A stretch of 64,000 nucleotides of DNA from Roseibium sp. MMSF_3544. GTDB taxonomy: Bacteria > Pseudomonadota > Alphaproteobacteria > Rhizobiales > Stappiaceae. The stretch lies in contig NZ_JASHKA010000002.1 in assembly GCF_030732845.1 (NCBI RefSeq), forward strand, positions 62,001 through 126,000. Reading direction: 5' to 3'. The first letter of the stretch is position 1. Each line of letters starts with the position of its first letter. This document shows, one piece after another, positions 44,467 through 53,273 of the stretch. A model generated the notes under the pieces. It saw nothing but the letters and a program-made list of their open reading frames with translations. It was not told the origin of the DNA and did no database searches. The position numbers and the translations under genes were made by a program.

Positions 44467-44492
44467 AAATTTGGCGATACATCGAAAAATTT
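44467..44492. promoter_or_regulatory. Long symmetric site between GMC operon and lysR
   Basis: Arms AAATTT-nn-CGAT and ATCG-nn-AAATTT surround a central AC, a 26-bp near-palindrome broken only at the two spacer dinucleotides. The location between the divergent LysR-type regulator and the GMC operon fits a LysR-type activator site. Confidence 0.6.
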
Positions 44493-44577
44493 TGCAGGAT
44501 AGATCTGTAAGTGCACATCAATTAATGCAGTGTCGCGTCTGGAATTGTAAATTTGACGTGCGGCCCGGGAAGCGAAC

Positions 44578-45462
44578 ATGGTCTACAGTCTGCCGCCATT
44601 GCCGTGGTTGCGCGCATTCGAAGCGGCCGCCAGGCTTGGCAATTTCACAAGGGCTGCCGAAGAACTCCTGATCACACCGGCCGCCGTCAGCTACCAGGTG
44701 CGCCAGCTGGAGCAGAAACTGGGGTATCCGCTATTCGACCGGGTGCATCGCGAACTGGCGCTGACACGGTTGGGCCAGACTTATCTGCCCAGTGTCGAGA
44801 AGGCCTTTTCGGACCTTTCCATCGCAACTGTTTCGGTTTTCGGTGAGCGGGATCGGAAACCGGTTCGCTTTCGGTGTCTCAACAGTTTCAGTCAGCTCTG
44901 GATGATCCCAAGGCTCGCTTCGTTTCAGCAGGCATTTCCCGGGATCGAGTTGCAGATGATCTCTGCGTCCTGGGCCGAGTCCCTCAACCCTGATCTCTTC
45001 GAGATCGACATCCGTTTTGGCGATGGCAGCTGGTCAGACGGCAATGTCGAGTTTCTGCTGAATGATCCGATCGTCCCGGTCTGTCATCCGCAGTTCGCCC
45101 TCGCGCCGGGCGAACATGATCTCGTCGCACTCGCCGAGGCGACACGCCTCGATATCATGGGCGTGATCGACACCTGGGAGAGTTTTTTTCGCACGTTCGG
45201 GCACCCTGTTCCAAGACGCAATGGGCTGCAGGTAGATCAGACGCTCTCTGCTTTGGAACTCGCAGCTCTCGGTCACGGGCATGCGCTTGTCCTGGAAACG
45301 CTTGCGCGGCCGTATCTCGATAACGGGCGGTTGGCCTTGTCTTCAGGCCGGAAAATCAAGAGCCGACACAGCTACTACCTTGTCACCTCCGGGCCGCGTC
45401 AGGGGCTCGGTCCGGATGCCCAGATCTTTTGCGACTGGATCATCGGCGAACTCGTACCCTAA
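44578..45462 (+). CDS. LysR-family regulator (GcvA-like)
   Basis: 294 residues. The N-terminal winged helix-turn-helix reads PWLRAFEAAARLGNFTRAAEELLITPAAVSYQVRQLE in outline, with the SYQVRQLEQKLGYPLF recognition helix typical of the GcvA group. A LysR substrate-binding domain follows (~90-290). It is divergent from the GMC/ALDH/dehydratase operon, which it probably activates. Its TAA overlaps the TAG of the convergent isomerase gene, so the two genes end in the same bases. Confidence 0.93.
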   Translation: MVYSLPPLPWLRAFEAAARLGNFTRAAEELLITPAAVSYQVRQLEQKLGYPLFDRVHRELALTRLGQTYLPSVEKAFSDLSIATVSVFGERDRKPVRFRCLNSFSQLWMIPRLASFQQAFPGIELQMISASWAESLNPDLFEIDIRFGDGSWSDGNVEFLLNDPIVPVCHPQFALAPGEHDLVALAEATRLDIMGVIDTWESFFRTFGHPVPRRNGLQVDQTLSALELAALGHGHALVLETLARPYLDNGRLALSSGRKIKSRHSYYLVTSGPRQGLGPDAQIFCDWIIGELVP

Positions 45463-47849
45463 TCGACCCTGATCCTGTATTCGAACAGCCGCTCGATTGG
45501 GTCGAGAGGCTTGGGGTCGTGGTAGCGGTTGATATCGAGAAGACCTGCCTGGATCGCGCTCTGTTCATTGAGCTTTGCCTGGATAAGGTCGAGCGTTTCC
45601 CAAAAGCTCCGATCGGTTCGACGGATGCCGAAGCGTTCGATGACACCGAGGTAATCCTGCTGGCTTCTGATGTCCCTGATGCCTTGAACAAAGGCGGGAA
45701 CGTCATCCGAGGTCACCCTGAACACGAGGTTGGGGTAGCTTGAGAACTGGCCCGGCACGATGGTGAGATCGTCGTTTTCCGGTTCACGGTGCAAAAGCTC
45801 TTCGTTGAACAGGAAGGCGACATTGCTGTGCGCAACGTCGAGCACGATTGTGAAGACCTCAGTCGCATCCCCGTCTTCAACAATCAGAACGGCGATGTCC
45901 GGCATGTATTTCGCGAAGGGCGCCGGTGTGCCGCTGAGCGGGCGCAATTGACCTGCGACCGTCGACGGCTGGGCACAGTCTGGACCTTCGCAGCGATTGA
46001 TCGGGTCGCTGAGAGGCCAGAGCTCCGGTTCTATCTTGAGCAGTCCGGTTAGAAACTCGGCCTTGGGCCGGTCGGTCCCGAAGTCCACTCCGGAAGGTGT
46101 CGTGGTGTCGATCGGGCTTTCTTTCCAGAGATCGATCAGGCTGACGAGTGCCCCGCGGTACCAGTCGTCATGGGTTTGTTCGCGGATATCCGGCGGCAGG
46201 AAATAGAGGAACATTCTTTCGCCTTCGCGGCGCAAAATGTCCATGTAAATGCGCGTCGTGAGCTGGTGTTCAACATTGCCAAAGACGTCGAAGCCGGCCA
46301 CGAGATCGTAGTAGATCCGCTCAAACAGCGGGAAATCGATCACCCAGGCTGTTTTCGGTATGGCACCGACAGAGCCGGTCACCACGGAAGCGGACGTGAA
46401 ATTCCTGTAGATCGTCAGGCGAGCGTCGATATTGCTGCCGTCACCGTCCCAGATATCGGAGTAACCGAGACCGCCTTCCATTTCCGCTCTTTGTGCGTAT
46501 CTGTCCTGCCTGAACTCCTGGTACTTGATCGGGCTGACGAGCAGAAAACTCTTGAGGCGCTCGGTGAACTTGTCGTCTTCCGACACAGCGACCGGCAGTT
46601 CCAGGATCGGAATGGCGTCTTGCAGATAGGTCGGATCGGTCACCGAAAGATCTGAGTCAGGATCCAGAAACGACACCCAGAATCGGTCCTGGATCACATT
46701 GACCGCGACCTGCCCGTAACAGACCGGGCCGCGTATGAACGTCCGCACGAAGAAGAGCGCGTCATCCAGGAGGAACTGATATCGGCTGCGCGGAGGGATG
46801 GCCTGAAATGTCGACAGCGGGTTGCCGCCTGCTTCGTTCGAATAGGCTGGCAGAGCCTCGAGGGACCAGTCGTTTTCCAGGAACAACTCGTTGTAGCGGC
46901 TTACCCGTTCTGAGCCAATTTCGTAGACGATGTGTTCCTTGTGCAAGATGGTGCCGTCGAGCGGAACGAGACGATAGAAGAACGGTCCGCCCGGATCGTC
47001 GAACGGGCGGCGGGTCGGAATCTCGTCCGGGTCCTCGCCGGGCCCAGTCCGAGACCGGATGATGCGGAAAAACCTTCGCGGATCATCGTCTTTGATATGC
47101 AAATGCGCCAGGAAAAGGTGTTCATAGATATACCGGGCGACGAGCCTGGACCTGAGCGTTTCCTGATTGAAAAATGCCTCGACCTTTCCGATTTCGTCTG
47201 AAATATCTGCTGGCAGCTCGACACGTGCCGTGCCCCCGGGTGATCCGTTCGCCGCCCATGTGAGGAGGCGTTCGTAGTCTCCGTCCGGCAGCGGTGCGGT
47301 GCCGAACGGCATCCCGCCATAGGGGTGATTGGACAGATAGCCGCTCAATTGATCAGGCGAGGGGCAGCTATCCTTCCTTGTCGGTCTGATATCAAGATCG
47401 TCCGGAAGCGCCGCACCCAGCTTGAAGTCATGATTGCGGCCTGCCTTGAGGAGTTGTTCGATTGTGGAAGGTGCGCTGTCGCTGCCGGTGACGGAAAAGA
47501 ACCCCTTCTCACGCCACTCCGGAACGGTCTTCGCATCGATGCCGAGGCGGGTCATCGGAGCGTCTTCAAGGCGGGAGGAGTCGTAGACCCGCGCTTTCGT
47601 GGCACCGCGTTGCCACCCGTCCGGGGAGGACAGCTTCAGCTGGCAGGGGGCGTCATAGCAGCCGTGGCAGACCACACACCGCTTGTTCAGGACATCCTGG
47701 ACATCCTGGAAAGTTGAGGCAGACGCTGATTGGGATGTGCCCTCTGCCGAAGCACTGTGGAGACCGGCAAGGAGCGAAACGCACAGCAGGATACTGAACA
47801 CTGCGAGAAGCTTGATGAACCGCACCTGTGTGACCGCATCCCGCTGCAT
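45459..47849 (-). CDS. cti: Periplasmic cis/trans fatty acid isomerase with c-type heme
   Basis: Converts cis to trans unsaturated phospholipid fatty acids, stiffening the membrane under solvent or heat stress. 796 residues, close to Pseudomonas Cti. An N-terminal hydrophobic segment (11-31) ending SASA exports it. The c-type heme motif CVVCH lies at 58-62, within NKRCVVCHGCYDAPCQLKLS, a Cti hallmark. Further Cti-like blocks include GMPFGTAPLPDGDYERLLTW and IPPRSRYQFLLDDALFFVRTFIRGPVC. The ATG at 47849 follows AGGAT; the longer frame overlaps the upstream gene. It is preceded, seven bases away, by a two-helix membrane protein gene. Confidence 0.92.
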   Translation of the reverse strand: MQRDAVTQVRFIKLLAVFSILLCVSLLAGLHSASAEGTSQSASASTFQDVQDVLNKRCVVCHGCYDAPCQLKLSSPDGWQRGATKARVYDSSRLEDAPMTRLGIDAKTVPEWREKGFFSVTGSDSAPSTIEQLLKAGRNHDFKLGAALPDDLDIRPTRKDSCPSPDQLSGYLSNHPYGGMPFGTAPLPDGDYERLLTWAANGSPGGTARVELPADISDEIGKVEAFFNQETLRSRLVARYIYEHLFLAHLHIKDDDPRRFFRIIRSRTGPGEDPDEIPTRRPFDDPGGPFFYRLVPLDGTILHKEHIVYEIGSERVSRYNELFLENDWSLEALPAYSNEAGGNPLSTFQAIPPRSRYQFLLDDALFFVRTFIRGPVCYGQVAVNVIQDRFWVSFLDPDSDLSVTDPTYLQDAIPILELPVAVSEDDKFTERLKSFLLVSPIKYQEFRQDRYAQRAEMEGGLGYSDIWDGDGSNIDARLTIYRNFTSASVVTGSVGAIPKTAWVIDFPLFERIYYDLVAGFDVFGNVEHQLTTRIYMDILRREGERMFLYFLPPDIREQTHDDWYRGALVSLIDLWKESPIDTTTPSGVDFGTDRPKAEFLTGLLKIEPELWPLSDPINRCEGPDCAQPSTVAGQLRPLSGTPAPFAKYMPDIAVLIVEDGDATEVFTIVLDVAHSNVAFLFNEELLHREPENDDLTIVPGQFSSYPNLVFRVTSDDVPAFVQGIRDIRSQQDYLGVIERFGIRRTDRSFWETLDLIQAKLNEQSAIQAGLLDINRYHDPKPLDPIERLFEYRIRVD

Positions 47850-47856
47850 CACGATT

Positions 47857-48159
47857 TTATCCTTCGTCTTCGTCCATCCGCGGCCTGGTCTTTCGCGTCG
47901 GGTCGTCGGGATCCTTGTAGGCGTAAAGATATGACCAGGCTGCATAAAGTGTGACAGCTCCCACAAAGATTGCCCAGTTGTGATTGCCGAGCATGTATTC
48001 CATGACCGTCCATCCGCCGCAAAAGGCAACAAGCACAATCCGCCGCCACAGTGGATCGAGCCAGGGGTGTTCCGCAGGTCCCAACACAGTTTTGCCTTCC
48101 TTGTCGGTCAATTGAATTAAGCCATACCATCGTAACCAAGCGTATGACGGTATCACCAT
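47857..48159 (-). CDS. Small two-helix membrane protein upstream of cti
   Basis: 100 residues, not recognised. Two hydrophobic segments are visible (about 41-56 RIVLVAFCGGWTVMEY and 62-80 WAIFVGAVTLYAAWSYLYAY), with a charged C-terminus rich in Asp, Lys and Arg. Only seven bases separate it from cti on the same strand, so the two are very probably cotranscribed. It could help place or stabilise the isomerase at the membrane; that is inference. No strong ribosome binding site is visible before its ATG. Confidence 0.65.
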   Translation of the reverse strand: MVIPSYAWLRWYGLIQLTDKEGKTVLGPAEHPWLDPLWRRIVLVAFCGGWTVMEYMLGNHNWAIFVGAVTLYAAWSYLYAYKDPDDPTRKTRPRMDEDEG

Positions 48160-48350
48160 GACGTTTCATCGGTCTTGCGCGGGCTGTCAAGGCTGGCAAT
48201 TGACGCAGGGTGAATCGCAAGAGCTTGCAAAATCAAGCAAAAACATGTTCGCCGGATGCTGATTTCGCCTTGAAACCGGCGCTTTAACACGGGAAAGTGT
48301 CGGCTTCATTCAGGGCACGGGAAATGCGGGAAAAGGAGTGGGGATCCGCG

Positions 48351-49682
48351 ATGTTGATGGCGCATGATCTCCTGACAGCGAACGATACGCCGGGTCGGCA
48401 CGCTCCATCCTATTACGCTGCCACCGCGAACTGGCAGACAGCATATCCTGCGCTCGAAGAGGCACGATCCTGCGAGACTTGTATCGTTGGCGGCGGCTAC
48501 ACAGGGCTATCGGCCGCACTTCATCTCGCCGAAAGGGGCATGGAGGTCGTGTTGCTGGAGGCCAACCGAATTGGCTGGGGTGCCTCCGGCCGCAATGGCG
48601 GTCAGGTCGGCTCGGGGCAACGTGTCGACCAGACCGTGCTTGAAGAACGGCACGGCAAGGCGCACGCCAGGCTGCTCTGGGACCTTGCAGAGGAATCCAA
48701 GGCCCTGGTCAAGGACCTGATTTCGCGGCACCAGATCGCCTGTGACTACACGCCTGGAATTCTCCACGCTGATCACCGAAAGTCCTTTGTGGAGGAGAGC
48801 CGCGACTACGTCGAACATCTTCGCCTTGTCTACGGTTATGACCACATTCGTTTCATCGACGGCGATGAGATTGGCGAACAGGTCGGCAGCCCAAGGTATT
48901 ATGGCGGGTCCCTCGATATGGGGGCAGGACACCTGCATCCCTTGAATTTTGCCCTTGGGCTCGGTCGTGCCGCCGAGGCAGCCGGCGCGAAGATATTCGA
49001 AGACACAAAAGTGACGGGGATCAGCGCCAGAGGCAACGGGAACGGCAAGATAAGCGTTGCGACCGAGCGCGGAGAAATTCATGCCGAACACCTGATACTG
49101 GCCTGCAACGGTTATCTGGGTGAGCTGGACAGGACAACAGCGGCGCACGTCATGCCGATCAACAATTTTGTCGTGGCGACCGAGCCGTTTTCCGAGGACG
49201 AAGCGCAGAAGATCATCCGCAACAATGTCGCGGTTGCCGACAGCAAGTTCGTTATCAACTATTTCCGCCTCTCGGCCGACCGGAGACTGTTGTTTGGCGG
49301 TGGCGAGAATTACGGTTACCGCTTCCCCGAGGATATCAAGTCCTTCGTACGCGGTCCCATGCTGGAGATTTTTCCGCACCTCAAGGACGCCGCTATCGAC
49401 TACGGCTGGGGCGGAACGCTGGCGGTGACACCGAAGCGGATGCCGTATTTCGCAAGACCCGCGCCCAATATGCTGACCGCGACCGGGTATTCCGGACACG
49501 GCGTTGCCATGGCCACGCTCGGAGGGCAGATCCTTGCGGAGGCAGTTGCCGGCACCGCTGGCCGGTTCGACGCCTTTGCCAAGCTAGACATCCCCGCCTT
49601 TCCAGGCGGCGACCGGCTGCGGTTCCCGCTCCTTGTTCTCGCGATGACCTGGTTTTCGCTGCGCGACAGGCTGGGGATCTAA
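48351..49682 (+). CDS. FAD-dependent DAO-type oxidoreductase 1 (PuuB-like)
   Basis: 443 residues. FAD-binding motif CIVGGGYTGLSAALHLAERG, then the second signature GWGASGRNGGQVGSGQ, matching gamma-glutamylputrescine oxidase and glycine/D-amino-acid oxidase relatives. The C-terminus has ATGYSGHGVAMATLGGQILAEAV, the usual FAD-ribityl contact. It presumably oxidises a secondary amine or glutamylated polyamine. The exact start is uncertain: in-frame ATGs at 48297, 48324, 48351 and 48357; 48351 with GGAG/GGGG upstream is a compromise. One base separates it from the next, paralogous gene. Confidence 0.9.
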   Translation: MLMAHDLLTANDTPGRHAPSYYAATANWQTAYPALEEARSCETCIVGGGYTGLSAALHLAERGMEVVLLEANRIGWGASGRNGGQVGSGQRVDQTVLEERHGKAHARLLWDLAEESKALVKDLISRHQIACDYTPGILHADHRKSFVEESRDYVEHLRLVYGYDHIRFIDGDEIGEQVGSPRYYGGSLDMGAGHLHPLNFALGLGRAAEAAGAKIFEDTKVTGISARGNGNGKISVATERGEIHAEHLILACNGYLGELDRTTAAHVMPINNFVVATEPFSEDEAQKIIRNNVAVADSKFVINYFRLSADRRLLFGGGENYGYRFPEDIKSFVRGPMLEIFPHLKDAAIDYGWGGTLAVTPKRMPYFARPAPNMLTATGYSGHGVAMATLGGQILAEAVAGTAGRFDAFAKLDIPAFPGGDRLRFPLLVLAMTWFSLRDRLGI

Positions 49683-49683
49683 G

Positions 49684-51006
49684 ATGCTGCAGCAAGGCAC
49701 AATGTCACGCGAGCCGGCCGGCAGCTATTGGGAAGCAAGCGTTGAGGCGCCGCGGCTGGACCGGCAACTCATGGGGAACGCCCTGTTTGATGTTGCTGTT
49801 ATCGGCGGCGGTTTTGCCGGTCTCAGCGCAGCGCTGAAACTGGCACAGGCAGGGGTCTCGGTGTGTGTCCTTGAAGCCGAACATGTCGGTTACGGCGCTT
49901 CGGGCCGCAATGGCGGTTTTTGTTGCCTGGGCGGAACGATGTTGGACGGGCGCCAGCTGATCAAGAGATTTGGCCTTGAAGAAGCCAGGAGATTTGTCGC
50001 CTACCAGGTTGCCGGGATCAATCTCGTCGCACGCCGGATCAATGACTGGGGCATTGATGCTGACTGTCATTCCAGGGGAGAAATCTACCTGGCCCATCGG
50101 CCCAAGGATCTCGTCGCGCTGAAGGACGACGCGGCATTTCTGAAAGAGAGCTTCGGCATCAAGGCCAGGATCCTTGAAAAGCAGAATCTGCAGGCAGAAG
50201 GGTACGGCGGCCCGGGCTTTCACGGCGGCCTTCATATACCGTATGGGTTTGCGCTCAACCCGATGAAATACGTGCTCGCGCTTGGCGACCAGGTTCGCAA
50301 GGCAGGCGGAATGATTTTTGGCAAGTCGCCGGTAACGGAATTCGCCCCGGACGGTGAGAGTTGGCGTCTTGAAACGGAACACGGGTTTGTGCGTGCGAAA
50401 AAGGTTGTCCTGGCAGGAAACGGCTATATGCGCGAAACCGTGCCGAAATGGATCCAGGGCCGCACGCTCCCGGTCATGTCCTCGATCCAGGTGACACGCC
50501 CGCTCAGCGATGACGAGCTGGCCGCACAGGGCTGGACTGCGGACACAATGGCCGCGGACACGCGGATTTTGCTGCACTATTTCCGCCTCTTGCCCGACAG
50601 GCGGTTTCTGTTCGGAACGCGTGGCGGCATTTTTGAGAACGCGTCTTCCTTGTCGGCCATGCAGGCACGCGCGCGGCAAGACCTGGAAGCCATGTTCCCG
50701 GCCTGGGCCCATGTCGAAACGGATTTCAGCTGGCACGGCAACGTCTGTCTCACCCGAACGCTCACACCTTTTGTCGGTGCGGTTCCCGAAATGAAGGGCG
50801 TTTATGCCGCAATGGGCTGGCACGGCAGCGGCATCGCCATGGCTTCCCTATCCGGTGAAAAGATCGCCGGTTTGATTGTCGGAGCGCTGACGCCGGAAGA
50901 CATTCCCGCTCCGATCCGGATTCCATTCCGGAAATTTCCGTTGCCGGCATTCCGCAAGCTCTATCTCCAGGGCGCTTACTGGCTGTACGGCCTGAGAGAC
51001 CGCTAA
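49684..51006 (+). CDS. FAD-dependent DAO-type oxidoreductase 2
   Basis: 440 residues, paralogue of the preceding gene. FAD motif VAVIGGGFAGLSAALKLAQAG and GYGASGRNGGFCCLGG, with two adjacent Cys where the first enzyme has QVGSG; covalent flavin attachment or a different active site is possible. The C-terminal WHGSGIAMASLSGEKIAGLIVG is intact. Stop of gene 1 and start here are separated by one base, so translation is coupled and the two may act as partners or on related substrates. No transporter or glutamine-synthetase-like gene lies next to them. Confidence 0.9.
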   Translation: MLQQGTMSREPAGSYWEASVEAPRLDRQLMGNALFDVAVIGGGFAGLSAALKLAQAGVSVCVLEAEHVGYGASGRNGGFCCLGGTMLDGRQLIKRFGLEEARRFVAYQVAGINLVARRINDWGIDADCHSRGEIYLAHRPKDLVALKDDAAFLKESFGIKARILEKQNLQAEGYGGPGFHGGLHIPYGFALNPMKYVLALGDQVRKAGGMIFGKSPVTEFAPDGESWRLETEHGFVRAKKVVLAGNGYMRETVPKWIQGRTLPVMSSIQVTRPLSDDELAAQGWTADTMAADTRILLHYFRLLPDRRFLFGTRGGIFENASSLSAMQARARQDLEAMFPAWAHVETDFSWHGNVCLTRTLTPFVGAVPEMKGVYAAMGWHGSGIAMASLSGEKIAGLIVGALTPEDIPAPIRIPFRKFPLPAFRKLYLQGAYWLYGLRDR

Positions 51007-51046
51007 GTCACAGTGAGATCAGAGCGCGCACCGGATGGCCGGTTCG

Positions 51047-51442
51047 TTATTTCACCTGGACGATGTACTTGTTGGACACGTTTCTGATTTTCGCAGTGCC
51101 GGAAGTGTGCATGTCCATTATGAACCTGACCTTGAAAATGTCTTCGCCGCGGAAACCCCTGTTCGGCTTGTAGACCACAACCGTTCCATTGACGGATTTT
51201 CCGGCGCAGCGGCCAGCCTTCTCGGTCAGTTTCGCGCTGACTTGTCTGAAGGAAACCGTTCCGTTCTTTGGGGCTTGTGTCACTTTCATTCGGGGCACGG
51301 CGCCGCCAGTGCAGTCAGGCCCGTAAATCGCGTGTGCGCCGACAGATGAAGCTTTGTTTGCCGGAATTGTCTCGCGATAGGTGTCGGCAAGGCCGAGTGA
51401 GGAGAACAAGGACAGAAACAGAAAACCGAAGAAAATACGCAT
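51047..51442 (-). CDS. Small secreted protein, beta-sandwich-like
   Basis: 131 residues. A signal peptide (about 19 residues, ending GLA) is followed by ~110 residues with the pattern APKNGTVSF and then VVYKPNRGFRGEDIFKVRF, the kind of beta-strand layout seen in cadherin-like or Ig-like bacterial modules. Two Cys (GPDCTGG and GRCAGKS) may form a disulfide. No specific family recognised. It is convergent with the DAO genes; function unknown. Confidence 0.7.
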   Translation of the reverse strand: MRIFFGFLFLSLFSSLGLADTYRETIPANKASSVGAHAIYGPDCTGGAVPRMKVTQAPKNGTVSFRQVSAKLTEKAGRCAGKSVNGTVVVYKPNRGFRGEDIFKVRFIMDMHTSGTAKIRNVSNKYIVQVK

Positions 51443-51630
51443 TGTCTCACCGTTTTATTTTTAGGTGTATTTTGCGTATCGGACACGTTTTACGATTTCA
51501 ACGGTCATCAAACCCGGACAATCGTTTGTTCATTTGGTGTTGTGTTGATGCAACTTTGGATAGAATCAACTGGTTGCGAAATCACGTATGCGGAGGGCCA
51601 GGACGCCGAGTTTATCAGTACGGCTTTCCG

Positions 51631-52317
51631 TCAACCCGCTTTTCGAACAACAGCGACATTCACCTCCTGCCAGACCTCGAAACCAAGCTTCCGGTAAAGT
51701 GCAATCGCGCCCTCGTTGTCGGCATAGGCATGCAGGAAAGGGGTGTCTCCGCGCGCGCGAATTTTGTCCGCGACATGGATTGCGAGTGCTGTTGCAAGGC
51801 CGCGTCCCTGAAAATCCGGATGGGTGCAAATGCCGCTGACCTCGGTGAACCCGTCCAGGTTCAACCTTGTCCCACTCATGGCGGCAAGCCGTCCATCTAT
51901 CCTGACGCCCCAGAACGCCCCCAGTTCATGAGTCCTGTGGGTAAAGGGGCCGGGTTTTGTCAACTTGGCAAGGGAGACCATCTCCGGCACATCTGATTGG
52001 CTCAGAGGTGCGATCTGCACGGATTTCGTCTGCCTGGCAGACGGTGCGCGCTCCGTCATGAGAACACCAAGCGTGGATGTTTCGGCAATGAGCGTCTCCG
52101 GCAGCACGATCTCGTCGGCCTGGACCAGAAACACCTGATCGTTTTCAGGCTCAATCAGGTCCGCAAGGGCCTTCATGGCTTCAGGCGAGTCGTCCCGTGC
52201 AACTGCGAAAGGGGAGATTGCCGGATCGAAGCGTCTTGCGAACGCACCGCCCCTGGAGAAACGTTCCTGCCTAGAGGTGAGTGCGGACCAGACGACACGC
52301 TGGAGGGCCTCTGTCAT
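51631..52317 (-). CDS. GNAT-family N-acetyltransferase (FR47-like)
   Basis: 228 residues. The C-terminal half carries the acetyl-CoA-binding motif A: EVSGICTHPDFQGRGLATAL, followed by FLHAYADNEGAIALYRKLGFE, motif B. The N-terminal ~100 residues are a helper region. Substrate unknown. Third gene of an operon with marR and a monooxygenase-like gene; its start overlaps the previous stop by four bases. Confidence 0.9.
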   Translation of the reverse strand: MTEALQRVVWSALTSRQERFSRGGAFARRFDPAISPFAVARDDSPEAMKALADLIEPENDQVFLVQADEIVLPETLIAETSTLGVLMTERAPSARQTKSVQIAPLSQSDVPEMVSLAKLTKPGPFTHRTHELGAFWGVRIDGRLAAMSGTRLNLDGFTEVSGICTHPDFQGRGLATALAIHVADKIRARGDTPFLHAYADNEGAIALYRKLGFEVWQEVNVAVVRKAG

Positions 52318-52646
52318 GACTGGTTCCCCTGTGCTCCGCGTGCAGTCAAAAGTTCATAATGCTGCGCGGTCCGGTCAAAGCGTTTCAGAACCGCTTGGGC
52401 AACATCGGGAACGTGACTGCGTTCATAGTCCGGCCCCTGAAACGCAATGATATCGTCAATCGAACGGAAGCTCACGATGGTGATGAACTCCACTTCGCCT
52501 TCATGCTGTTGCCGCAACACTTCAATCCCGAGATATCCAGGAAGCGCCTTGGCCTCAATTGCGGGAATGACCTGCCCGGTCAGAACTTCGAAATAGCGGT
52601 CGGCGTTCTCAGGTGCGGTCCAGCCGTGCCAGATACGCTTGATCAT
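52314..52646 (-). CDS. Antibiotic biosynthesis monooxygenase-like small protein
   Basis: 110 residues, dimeric alpha-beta barrel type by pattern: RIWHGWTAPENADRYFEVL, GYLGIEVLRQQHEGEVEFITIVSF and FQGPDYERSHV. Members include heme-cleaving and quinone-forming monooxygenases as well as proteins of unknown role; no heme ligand can be fixed. Overlaps marR and gnat genes by four bases each (ATGA), so all three are translationally coupled. Confidence 0.8.
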   Translation of the reverse strand: MIKRIWHGWTAPENADRYFEVLTGQVIPAIEAKALPGYLGIEVLRQQHEGEVEFITIVSFRSIDDIIAFQGPDYERSHVPDVAQAVLKRFDRTAQHYELLTARGAQGNQS

Positions 52647-53173
52647 GTGGCTTTTCCTTTCTGTTCCAAAAGCTCCTCCCAGTCCGGAAGCGGCAGCTCG
52701 GACCGGCGATGCTTCAGCGGTCGGTCGACAAGGGCGCTTTCCAGTTGGTCAAGCTGTTCCAGCAAAGTTCCGCTAAGTCCGGTGCAGGCATCCTCGACCG
52801 CCAGCATCACCTCCGGCCAGAAAGTTTCCTGCAGCCGTTTCACGAGCGCTTTTCCGCCACGGGTGAGTGTGATCCTGCTAATGCGCCGATCTTTCTCGTT
52901 TCCCTGTACCTTTACAAGTCCGGCGCTCTTCAAGCTGTTGACCATGCGTGTGACGCCCGGCTGGCTTTGCCCTATCGCCTCTGCAAGATGACCGATGCTG
53001 AGCGGGCCGTTGCGGTCCAGCGCCGCCAGCACGGGATTGTGTGAAGTCGGCAGTTCTGGAGCGGCAAGCTCTTCGCTGATTTCCTGAGTCTGCGCTTGCA
53101 GTTTTTCGCCGATGCGCTTCAGACGGCTGCCGAGCGTGCCGTAGCCCAGGGAGCGCACGATGTCTTCGACCAT
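52643..53173 (-). CDS. MarR-family transcriptional regulator
   Basis: 176 residues. Winged-helix region LSIGHLAEAIGQSQPGVTRMVNSLKSAGLVKV, then the wing NEKDRRISRITLTRGG, the MarR signature. The ATG at 53173 gives the natural start MVEDIVRSLG; the frame extends to 53218 through the operator repeats. It heads an operon with a monooxygenase-like gene and a GNAT gene and is divergent from an ArsR gene; tandem operator repeats lie directly upstream. Confidence 0.93.
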   Translation of the reverse strand: MVEDIVRSLGYGTLGSRLKRIGEKLQAQTQEISEELAAPELPTSHNPVLAALDRNGPLSIGHLAEAIGQSQPGVTRMVNSLKSAGLVKVQGNEKDRRISRITLTRGGKALVKRLQETFWPEVMLAVEDACTGLSGTLLEQLDQLESALVDRPLKHRRSELPLPDWEELLEQKGKAT

Positions 53174-53183
53174 GGTGTCTCTT

Positions 53184-53225
53184 TTATATAACAAGATATA
53201 TAACAAGTTATATAACAAGTTATAT
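53184..53225. promoter_or_regulatory. Tandem 12-bp operator repeats upstream of marR
   Basis: A 12-base unit (T/A)TATATAACAAG is repeated at 53184, 53196 and 53208, followed by a half unit TTATAT. Each junction forms a palindrome ATATAAC-AA-GTTATAT (53198-53213 and 53210-53225). Related half-sites ATATAACC at 53258-53265 and GGTTATAT at 53286-53293 flank the arsR start. The layout suggests cooperative binding of a dimeric regulator on a repeated site covering both divergent promoters. Confidence 0.75.
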
Positions 53226-53273
53226 TAATATTGGTAGCTTGACAAGCAGAGAGAATAATATAACCATAAAGTT

